Notes under the pieces: generated by a model
What the model was told of the DNA's origin: nothing
What the model saw: the letters and a program-made list of their open reading frames with translations, nothing else
The model's database searches: none
Source: Candidatus Sediminicultor tertius
Lineage (GTDB): Bacteria; Atribacterota; Phoenicimicrobiia; Phoenicimicrobiales; Phoenicimicrobiaceae
Length of the DNA stretch: 13,514 nucleotides
Assembly (NCBI GenBank): GCA_003527405.1
Contig: DPXH01000020.1
Coordinates: 9,430-22,943 of the forward strand
Direction of reading: 5' to 3'
In this document: positions 1 to 6,191 of the stretch, one piece after another
How positions within the stretch are numbered: position 1 is the stretch's first letter
Layout of the letters: every line of letters begins with the position of its first letter
Translations under genes and position numbers: made by a program

Positions 1-140
1 CTACATTTGCATTGACTACAACACATTACTTATTTCGGGCAGACACAAGGTCTGCCCCCTACCTCTGACTTTCACCATAATACACGACAATTTTAACCAA
101 CTAACTCTTTTCTCATTAGTTATTACTCATTACTGTATTT
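1..140. repeat. Repeat-filled gap downstream of the glycosylase gene
   Basis: No gene is visible. Positions 18-61 hold a stretch found again, almost identical, at 9799-9844. Inside it is a palindrome (37-57: GGGCAGAC, 5-base centre, GTCTGCCC). The right edge (about 138-171) is a run of AACGCT/CGCTCCACGCT units that continues into the end of the neighbouring gene. The left boundary of the gap is outside the window. Confidence 0.7.
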
Positions 141-815
141 CTAAACGCTAAACGCTGTACGCTCCACGCTATTTAAGTAAGCAATCGGACATTTAGCACA
201 ATTGGGATTCCTGCTGGTGCATATAGTCTTGCCGAGCATTACAATCTGAGCGTGAAATTCGTTAAACAATTTTACATCTCGGTCTAAATTCTGACTGAAA
301 AATTTCTGTATTTGGTGATAGGAAGCGTCTTTCGAAATTAATTTATGACGGGAAAATATTCTTTTTGTGTAAGCATCAACCACAAAAAATAGTTTATTTC
401 CGGCATATAATAATATGCTATCTGCTGTTTCGGGCCCAATTCCATTTACCTTCAATAATTTTTTTCTTAACTCCCAGCTATTACCCGAAAACATTTTTTC
501 AGCAGAACCCTCAAAGTCATTTACAAATAAATTTAAAAAATTCTTTAATCTTCGTGCTTTGATATTATAATAACCGGAAGGTTTTATCAATTGGGCTAAT
601 CCTTCCCGGTTTATTCGATAAAGTTTCCACGGTTCTAATAAATTTTCTTTTTTTAAATTATTTATGGCTTTTCCCACATTACTCCAGGAAGTATTTTGAG
701 TAAGAACCGCACCCACCATTATCTCAAAAGGGGTATCCCCCGGCCACCAGTTCAATGGTCCAAAAAAATCGTATAAACTTTGGTAAATTTTTAATAGAAT
801 ATCCCTTTTTTGCAT
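141..815 (-). CDS. Endonuclease III/MagIII-like DNA glycosylase (HhH-GPD)
   Basis: Predicted base-excision repair glycosylase that removes damaged, possibly alkylated, bases from DNA. The 224-residue protein shows the HhH-GPD fold: NWWPGDTPFEIMVGAVLTQNT (residues 22-42) resembles the WWP...GAVLTQNT signature of Helicobacter MagIII, as does KPSGYYNIKARRL (78-90). The hairpin is VNGIGPETADSIL (123-135), followed by the catalytic aspartate D147 in VVDAY. The residue matching the endonuclease III lyase lysine is E129, which argues for a glycosylase without lyase activity (inference from family knowledge). The iron-sulfur motif is incomplete: C199, C206 and C209 have the usual C-x6-C-x2-C spacing, but position 215, where the fourth cysteine should be, is Asn. 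The last nine or so codons lie in an AGCGTGGAGCG-type repeat, so the original C-terminus may have been replaced. The ATG at 815 has a modest AGG before it. The gene stands alone between repeat-rich gaps. Confidence 0.88.
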   Translation of the reverse strand: MQKRDILLKIYQSLYDFFGPLNWWPGDTPFEIMVGAVLTQNTSWSNVGKAINNLKKENLLEPWKLYRINREGLAQLIKPSGYYNIKARRLKNFLNLFVNDFEGSAEKMFSGNSWELRKKLLKVNGIGPETADSILLYAGNKLFFVVDAYTKRIFSRHKLISKDASYHQIQKFFSQNLDRDVKLFNEFHAQIVMLGKTICTSRNPNCAKCPIAYLNSVERTAFSV

Positions 816-912
816 CTTTACCTGATAATTCTTAAATTTACTAATTAATCAATTAGTCGATCGATCGATTAGTGGTTGTATGCCAATTAAATTTAGTTGC
901 TCAGTTAGTAGC

Positions 913-930
913 AACACGGCGTGCCGTGTT
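913..930. repeat. Palindrome AACACGGC-gt-GCCGTGTT
   Basis: Perfect 8-bp arms with a 2-base centre in the gap upstream of the glycosylase gene. It has the same 2-base-centre architecture as the 20-bp P palindromes but an unrelated arm sequence. Confidence 0.75.
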
Positions 931-957
931 GGTTTAGAAAACATAGTATTGATGTAG

Positions 958-1002
958 GGGTCGGATTTGTCTGACCCAAAATGGGTTCGATGAATCGAAC
1001 CC
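958..1002. repeat. Two adjacent P palindromes
   Basis: 958-977 is GGGTCGGAT-tt-GTCTGACCC, whose two mismatches are both G/T pairs on the plus strand. 983-1002 is GGGTTCGAT-ga-ATCGAACCC, with perfect 9-bp arms. The second recurs at 8501-8520 and, with changes, at 9130-9149 and 9777-9796. Confidence 0.85.
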
Positions 1003-1234
1003 TTACCTCATAACCACCATCCACTAATAATTTTCTGACTCCTGAATTCTGGCTCCTGACTTTCTCTCTGCGAGATACGATTCACGAAACACGAGATACT
1101 TATTTGTTATCTCGCCTTTACTTCCTGCCAGTACCTATACGCTACCCGCTAAACGCTAGAATACGAGATACTAATTAGGCTCCTGGCTTCTTTCTTTTTC
1201 ACTATTCACTAACGACTATTCACTATTCACTAAA

Positions 1235-2278
1235 TCAAAATTCTCCCTTATGCGCATTTTCTAAAAATTTACACATTAATTTGATAGAATTTTCAATATC
1301 TTCTTTGTGACACATCTCCACTACCGAATGAACGTATCTGGTAGGAATAGAGAGGGTGCAGACTGGTACTCCGGATTTATTCCTTTGTATAGCTCCGGCA
1401 TCAGTTCCTCCTCCCAGCAATATATCAGTCTGATACTTAATTTTATTTTCTTCCGCTATTTTTCTTAAAAAATCAACTAATTTTTTATTAGAAATAGTAT
1501 GAGAATCCATCAAAGATATGGCTGTTCCTCCATCTAAACTGGTAGCTACTTCTTCTTCCTTGGTTCCCGGAATATCTGAAGCGATAGTAACATCAAGGGC
1601 AATACCAATGTCAGGTTCAACAGAAAATGAAGAAACAGTAGCCCCTCTAAGCCCTACCTCTTCCTGAACAGTTGCCACGGCGTATATATCCACATAGCAG
1701 TCTTTAATTCTCTTTAATGCCTCAATCATAACATATACTCCGGCTCTGTCATCAAGTGCCTTAGCGGTTATTATTTTATTATCCAATTCCATAAAATTCC
1801 TGTCTAAAGTAACAAAATCTCCCGGCCTTACTATCTTAGAAACTTTTTCTTTTTTCATGCCTACATCGATAAAAAGATCTTTGATTTTGGGTAACTTTTT
1901 TCTCTCTTCCTCACTCAAAATATGAATGGGTTTGGTGCCAATTACTCCCCCGATATCTTTTGTTCCATGAACCACTACTCTTTGGGCTATTAGGGTTTTA
2001 GGGTCAAAACCCCCAACCGGAGCAAATCTTATGAAACCTTCTTTATCAATAAAACTGACCATAAAACCAATCTCGTCCATGTGTGCAGCAATCATCACTT
2101 TCTTGGGAGTAGGCTTACCTGATAATTTTTTAGCTTTTTTTATTCCAATAAGATTTCCTAATTTATCTATTTTTACCTCGTCTGTTACTTTTTCCAATTC
2201 TTCCTTAATAACTTTCTGAATCCTCTCCTCATAACCTGCAATTCCCGGTGTTTCACACAATTTTTTTAATAAATTCAA
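1235..2278 (-). CDS. M42 family metallo-aminopeptidase
   Basis: Cytosolic dinuclear-metal aminopeptidase of the FrvX/glutamyl aminopeptidase/TET group, which trims peptides and forms large tetrahedral particles in studied relatives. All expected metal ligands are visible and spaced as in the family: H66 and D68 in AAHMDEIGFMV, the bridging D176 in ALDDRAG, catalytic E206 and ligand E207 in VQEEVGLRGA, D229 in ALDVT, and H317 in PTRYVHS. LLGGGTDAGAI (287-297) is also typical. The 347-residue length is normal and the protein looks intact. The start is TTG at 2278: AGGAG lies 7 bases upstream, and the N-terminus LLKKLCETPGIAGYEE fits the family. It is a single-gene unit. Its TGA stop is followed directly by the TTTAGTGAATAGTGAA repeat run. 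Which metal and peptide it prefers cannot be read from the sequence. Confidence 0.95.
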   Translation of the reverse strand: MNLLKKLCETPGIAGYEERIQKVIKEELEKVTDEVKIDKLGNLIGIKKAKKLSGKPTPKKVMIAAHMDEIGFMVSFIDKEGFIRFAPVGGFDPKTLIAQRVVVHGTKDIGGVIGTKPIHILSEEERKKLPKIKDLFIDVGMKKEKVSKIVRPGDFVTLDRNFMELDNKIITAKALDDRAGVYVMIEALKRIKDCYVDIYAVATVQEEVGLRGATVSSFSVEPDIGIALDVTIASDIPGTKEEEVATSLDGGTAISLMDSHTISNKKLVDFLRKIAEENKIKYQTDILLGGGTDAGAIQRNKSGVPVCTLSIPTRYVHSVVEMCHKEDIENSIKLMCKFLENAHKGEF

Positions 2279-2552
2279 TTTTTTTCTCCTTTTCTTATTT
2301 ATTAAATTAGAAGTTAGTTAGTATCAAATGCGAATACAAAATCTAACAACTTACCAATCGACTAATTTACCGATTAAATTAGTTGACCAGTTAGCTGTTA
2401 TCAGTACTGAAATATAAATTTATCGTGTTTATTTATATTGTAGGGGCGCAATGAATTGTGCCCTCGTCATATTATTACTTAATTTCTTCTGTGGGCACGA
2501 TGCATCATGCTCCATTTTGCTTACTTTTTTGAGTAGTAACTTTATAATTAAA
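2279..2552. repeat. Repeat gap between vanZ-like and M42 genes
   Basis: After the ribosome binding site of the M42 gene (CTCCT on the plus strand, 2286-2290) comes a T module at 2352-2393 with the core at 2369-2393. Two P palindromes follow: GGGCGCAAT-ga-ATTGTGCCC (2444-2463, one G/T mismatch) and GGGCACGAT-gc-ATCATGCTC (2493-2512, two mismatches). Unlike the other gaps, no clear S module adjoins the vanZ-like stop. No gene is seen. Confidence 0.75.
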
Positions 2553-2930
2553 TTAGAATATTTTCTTTCGTTTCTTATTTTGAAAAATATAAACCAGAAT
2601 AAGAAAAGTAATTACTCCCAAGCTATTGGCCAGAATATCTCCCGGAGAAAATTCCCTTTCTGGAATAAAATACTGGTAAATCTCGTTAAATATCCCATAA
2701 GAAACAGAAAAAGATAGAGCTAAAAAATAGTGAAATAATTTTAAGATCAATATTTTATCGCTTAAAGCTATCAGACAAAGAAAAGCATAAATGCCATAAG
2801 TAAAAAAATGCATCACTTTGTCCTGTCCATAAAAATATTGCTCTACTCCAACTTCCGGTCGGGAAGAAAAAATAAAAATCAGCACAGAGTAAACCATTAA
2901 CAGCATCCAAAAAAATATTTTTCTGCCCAC
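2553..2930 (-). CDS. VanZ-like small membrane protein
   Basis: Small integral membrane protein of the VanZ-like family. The first member was linked to teicoplanin resistance, but most members have no defined role. From the GTG start chosen here it has 125 residues and four hydrophobic segments (about residues 4-23, 37-56, 63-88 and 97-115). The family signature is visible: DKVMHFFTYGIYAFL (K38, H41 region), then YGIFNEIYQYF with E83 and Q86, then SPGDILANSLG with D98 and N102. A longer frame reaches an ATG at 3005, overlapping the aminotransferase gene by 49 bases. I prefer GTG at 2930: GGTGAT, matching the extended Shine-Dalgarno sequence, sits just upstream, and the start then falls immediately before the first membrane segment. 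It is the last gene of the recD2 operon, 26 bases after the aminotransferase stop. Its function with the other operon members is unknown. Confidence 0.82.
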   Translation of the reverse strand: MGRKIFFWMLLMVYSVLIFIFSSRPEVGVEQYFYGQDKVMHFFTYGIYAFLCLIALSDKILILKLFHYFLALSFSVSYGIFNEIYQYFIPEREFSPGDILANSLGVITFLILVYIFQNKKRKKIF

Positions 2931-2956
2931 ACCATCACCCGTTTCTAAATGTTTTA

Positions 2957-4108
2957 TTATTTGGCAAATAAAACCTTCTCGGCAGCCCCTGTCCCTGCTC
3001 CCCATCTAAAATCATAATTAATGTCAGATAGAGTTTTTTCAATAATACTCAGGGTTGCTACTACTTCGTTTTCGGATATATTGCCCATATGCCCTAAGCG
3101 GAAAATCTTACCTGCCAATACTCCTTTGCCTGCAGATACTAAAACACCGTTTTCATACAATTTTTCCCTGAAGGGTAAATCCTCAATCCCGGCAGGATAT
3201 AATATGGTTGATACAGTATTTGCCCGAATTTCTTCGGCAGCCAACATGTTAAATCCTAATTCCTTTAAACCGCTTTGGAAAGCTAAAGCAAATCTTTTAT
3301 ATTTTTTAAATCTCTCTTCCAAACCTTCTGCTAACATTAGTTTAATACCTTGATTTAGAGCATAGACCATGTTTATAGCGTGAGTAGAAAAATATTCTCC
3401 TGCGGGATTGCGCATAACCGGCATCCATCTATTAACATCCATATAAAAAGCAGAAATTTTTCCCAAACTGTTTCTTCTCTCTAAGGCCTTTTCACTAAAT
3501 ACTGCGTTGGTTAATCCCGGAGGGACACCGAATGCTTTCTGATTACCGGTGAAAAGAATGTCAATCCCCCAATCATCCATACGCTCCTCAATTCCTCCGG
3601 TAGCACATACTCCATCTACAATAAATATAGTCTCAGGAAATTGTTTCAAAATTTCTCCCACTTCTTTTAAGGGAGCGCAAACTCCTGTTGAAGTATCTAC
3701 ATGGGATAAAGTTATCACATCAAACTTCTTTTCTTTTAATTTCCGGGCTATCTCTTCTGGTTCTACTATCTTGCCCCACTCGGAAGCTAATACCTCAACT
3801 TCTATACCATAACATTGGGCAATCTCTACAAATCTATCCCCGAAAAAACCATGAGAAATTACTAATAAACGGTCACCTTTTTTTAGAGAGTTAACTATGG
3901 CAACCTCCATACCCAAAGTCCCGGTTCCGGGTATTACAAAAGGTTGTCCATTTTCTGTCATAACTACAGTTTTCAAATCCTCAAGAGTTTCTTTTAAAAT
4001 TTTCACAAATTCAGGGTCTAAGTGCGAAACAGTGTCTTTGGCCAAAGCATTTAAGATAGACTGATCAACTGGAGTAGGTCCGGGAATCATCATTAATTTC
4101 TTTGTCAT
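2957..4108 (-). CDS. Class V aminotransferase (alanine-glyoxylate / serine-pyruvate type)
   Basis: PLP-dependent aminotransferase of fold type I, class V, of the alanine-glyoxylate/serine-pyruvate branch. The 383 residues are full length. Visible landmarks are IPGPTPV (8-14), the cofactor-phosphate loop IPGTGTLGMEVA (59-70), D165 in IFIVDGV which contacts the PLP ring, the Schiff-base lysine K191 in TGNQKAFGVPPGL, and the carboxylate-binding arginine R337 in FRLGHMG. Likely reactions exchange an amino group between alanine or serine and glyoxylate, pyruvate or a related 2-oxo acid; the exact pair is not readable. The ATG at 4108 has AAGGAAA upstream. The gene lies 95 bases after comB, a longer space than elsewhere in the operon, so a weak internal promoter or processing site is possible. 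Placement after comB raises the idea of sulfopyruvate/cysteate chemistry, which is inference only. Confidence 0.92.
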   Translation of the reverse strand: MTKKLMMIPGPTPVDQSILNALAKDTVSHLDPEFVKILKETLEDLKTVVMTENGQPFVIPGTGTLGMEVAIVNSLKKGDRLLVISHGFFGDRFVEIAQCYGIEVEVLASEWGKIVEPEEIARKLKEKKFDVITLSHVDTSTGVCAPLKEVGEILKQFPETIFIVDGVCATGGIEERMDDWGIDILFTGNQKAFGVPPGLTNAVFSEKALERRNSLGKISAFYMDVNRWMPVMRNPAGEYFSTHAINMVYALNQGIKLMLAEGLEERFKKYKRFALAFQSGLKELGFNMLAAEEIRANTVSTILYPAGIEDLPFREKLYENGVLVSAGKGVLAGKIFRLGHMGNISENEVVATLSIIEKTLSDINYDFRWGAGTGAAEKVLFAK

Positions 4109-4203
4109 AACTAATCTTTCCTTTCTTTATTAAATTATTTTTTAGAGATTAAAAATAAGATTTATCTCATATATATGTATGGTAATTTTTATTCCTTATT
4201 TTG

Positions 4204-4926
4204 TCAAATTGATATTATCCCGTCTTTAAATACGGGAACAATACGGAAAAAATCCAATTGGGAACAGAACTTTAAATCTTCATCCAGGCCGATACTCTCT
4301 AAATACTGACCATGTTGAGATTTTCGCAATATCTCCAAAATATTATTACCAAACTTTTTATAGAGTAGTCGGGCTGTTAAATTAGCATCTGATTCCTGAC
4401 AGGTATCAGAAAAAACATTTTTTAAAGAATCGATCAACATACCGGCGCAAGCAGTATCTTCTAAAGAAAATCTACCCTCCTTCCCTGCGCAGATTAGTAA
4501 AATATCTCCCTTATAATTAGTGCAATACTTACAAACCGCTTGTAAATTCAAAAAACTTCCAATAATTATCCTGTGAGCACCTTTAACCATTTCCAATGTT
4601 TTTACTCCGTTAGTGGTTGAAAAGATAATTATTTTATCTTTGACTGCTTCTATCTTATATTCTCTCGGTGAATTACCCAAATCGAAGCCCTCTATCTTTA
4701 TTCCTTCTCTTTCTCCTCCTAATAATACCCCTTCTTTTTCAAATTGCTCTGCCTTTTTCCTGGCTTTATCCGGAGACAAAATAGGAATAAAGCCATGGCA
4801 TCCGTTAGCCAAAGCAGTTACTATGGTGCTGGAAGCCCTTAAAACATCAATTATTACTACCAATTTTCCGGCTAACTCTATGTTTTTTATCTCCTCCGGA
4901 ATAAATAAGGTTTCTAAATTATTCAT
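4204..4926 (-). CDS. comB: ComB-family 2-phosphosulfolactate phosphatase
   Basis: Member of the ComB family, Mg-dependent phosphatases that hydrolyse (R)-2-phospho-3-sulfolactate to sulfolactate in coenzyme M synthesis of methanogens. Bacterial homologues are common and their substrates are often untested. Conserved blocks in the 240-residue protein are VVIIDVLRASSTIVTAL (23-39), GGERE...GFDLGNSPREY (70-90), STTNGVKTL (103-111), CAGKEGRFSLEDTACAGML (146-164) and HGQYLESIG (205-213). The length is normal and there is no break. It starts with ATG at 4926, 23 bases after the apgM stop, with a GAGAGCAGG stretch upstream. No comA (phosphosulfolactate synthase) is in the window, so sulfolactate production is plausible but not shown. 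The flanking enzymes (a phosphoglycerate mutase and a 2-oxo acid aminotransferase) work on three-carbon acids, which fits the substrate class. Confidence 0.9.
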   Translation of the reverse strand: MNNLETLFIPEEIKNIELAGKLVVIIDVLRASSTIVTALANGCHGFIPILSPDKARKKAEQFEKEGVLLGGEREGIKIEGFDLGNSPREYKIEAVKDKIIIFSTTNGVKTLEMVKGAHRIIIGSFLNLQAVCKYCTNYKGDILLICAGKEGRFSLEDTACAGMLIDSLKNVFSDTCQESDANLTARLLYKKFGNNILEILRKSQHGQYLESIGLDEDLKFCSQLDFFRIVPVFKDGIISI

Positions 4927-4949
4927 CTGTTCTTTAACCTGCTCTCTAA

Positions 4950-6158
4950 TTAAGCTCCGAACTTCTGTAATTTTAAGGCATTAGCCAACATCAAAGGAAG
5001 AACATCTACTGCCGAAAATCTTCCCAGCCCTCCCTTAACGCATTCTTTTTCATTAAATTGTTCCGCTTCATCTACCCTGATATATTTAGAAAATAACATA
5101 AAGGGATTTGGATGCCAGCTATGTCCCTTTAGTACTGCCGGAGTAGAATGGTCACCGGTAACTACCAATACATTCGGCTTTAAGGCCAGTACCTCGGGAA
5201 TATACTTATCTACCTCTTCAATTATCTCAACCTTCTTTTTAAAGTTTCCATCTTCTCCATAACTATCGGTCTTCTTTATATGAAGATAAAAGAAATCATA
5301 TTTCTGATAATTTTCCTTTAATGTCTTAAATTCTTTCTCTATGGTTTCCCCTGCTTCCAATATTTCCATTCCCACTAACTTTGCCAACCCCTTATACATA
5401 GGATAGGTAGCTATGGCAGCGGGAGACAATTTAAATAATTCACCCACGGTAGGCAAACCTGGATGTTTAGCAAATCCCCTCAATAAAACAGCATTTGCCG
5501 GAGAATGTTCCTTCAATACTTCGATAGCTTTGTCTATGAACTCATTTATTATTTCTGCGGTCTTCCCTGCTTCCGGCCTTAAAGGTTCGGTATATTTTAA
5601 CTTTTTCCCCACTACTTGAGGATCAGCATCAGAAAGACCTTCTTCCAAACCTTTTCCTCTAAACACTACTACAAAGCGGTGTTCCATGCCCGGCTTAATT
5701 ATTATTTCAGTTCCCTTTATCTGGCTAATTTTATCCTGCATTATCCAACAAATTTTCTCATTTAATTCGGTAGGAATCCTCCCAGCCCGCCTATCAGTAA
5801 TAATTCCTGATTCATCCATAGTGGCAAAATTTCCCCGACAGGCTAAATCATCGGAGGTAAGTTCCATTCCTATACCCAGGGCCTCTAAAACCCCTCTTCC
5901 AATCTGATACTTAATCGGGTCATAACCAAACAAAGAAAGATGAGCAGGGCCGCTCCCCGGGGTGATGCCGCAAGATATCGGGTCGGTTAGCCCACAGGCA
6001 GATTTGGAAGCTAATTTATCCAAGTTAGGAATAAAAGCTTTTTCCAATACTGTTTTATTATTCTCTGAAGGTAAATCTCCAATCCCATCTGCAACCAAAA
6101 GAACAATCTTTGATTCGGTCTTAATAGCCAATGATTTCATAATTTCTTCATTTACCAT
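4950..6158 (-). CDS. apgM: 2,3-bisphosphoglycerate-independent phosphoglycerate mutase, archaeal type
   Basis: Interconverts 3-phosphoglycerate and 2-phosphoglycerate in glycolysis and gluconeogenesis. It belongs to the ApgM branch of the alkaline phosphatase superfamily, not the GpmI branch. The 402-residue protein shows metal ligand D24 in LVADGIGDLP, the serine nucleophile S69 in ITPGSGPAHLSLFGYDP, D298 in HIKKTDSYGEDG, and D336-H337 plus H346 in TGDHSTPAVLKGHSWHP. Where archaeal members usually have GHDG after that aspartate, this one has GEDG (E302). I recall the same change in other bacterial members, so it is probably a subgroup trait and not a defect. The ATG at 6158 is supported by AAGGAG 9 bases upstream. 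It follows recD2 by 33 bases. Some relatives have been assigned other phosphotransfer roles (phosphoserine or homoserine), so the exact substrate is slightly uncertain. Confidence 0.93.
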   Translation of the reverse strand: MVNEEIMKSLAIKTESKIVLLVADGIGDLPSENNKTVLEKAFIPNLDKLASKSACGLTDPISCGITPGSGPAHLSLFGYDPIKYQIGRGVLEALGIGMELTSDDLACRGNFATMDESGIITDRRAGRIPTELNEKICWIMQDKISQIKGTEIIIKPGMEHRFVVVFRGKGLEEGLSDADPQVVGKKLKYTEPLRPEAGKTAEIINEFIDKAIEVLKEHSPANAVLLRGFAKHPGLPTVGELFKLSPAAIATYPMYKGLAKLVGMEILEAGETIEKEFKTLKENYQKYDFFYLHIKKTDSYGEDGNFKKKVEIIEEVDKYIPEVLALKPNVLVVTGDHSTPAVLKGHSWHPNPFMLFSKYIRVDEAEQFNEKECVKGGLGRFSAVDVLPLMLANALKLQKFGA

Positions 6159-6191
6159 AGTTTTTTTCTCCTTGTCTAACTTTTTATTCTT

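Larger units (their letters stand above)
816..1234. repeat. Repeat mosaic gap (T-P-S order), no gene
   Basis: From left to right the gap holds: a T module next to the glycosylase start (841-908, core 882-908, with overlapping TCGA units at 857-868); three palindromes (913-930, 958-977, 983-1002); and S modules. The S modules are a TTCTGACTCCTG-type run at 1022-1061, a GAGATACG-type run at 1065-1100, and a mixed CGCTAAACGCT/GAGATACT run at 1138-1190. CACTATTCAC units (1200-1234) end against the stop codon of the M42 gene. Positions 1065-1087 recur exactly at 9949-9971. I see no coding potential and no classical terminator with a T run. Confidence 0.8.

Noticed and set aside
857..868. Clustered GATC sites (TCGATCGATCGA) as an origin or regulatory methylation site
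   Set aside because: Only two GATC sites within a T module, no DnaA boxes or origin genes nearby; best read as repeat drift.
816..1234. CRISPR array
   Set aside because: Repeats are of several kinds, without regular unique spacers of equal size, and no cas genes are nearby.
4109..4203. Attenuator or terminator between comB and the aminotransferase gene
   Set aside because: Only a 5-bp GAGAT/ATCTC pairing with a long loop is visible in AT-rich DNA; too weak to call.
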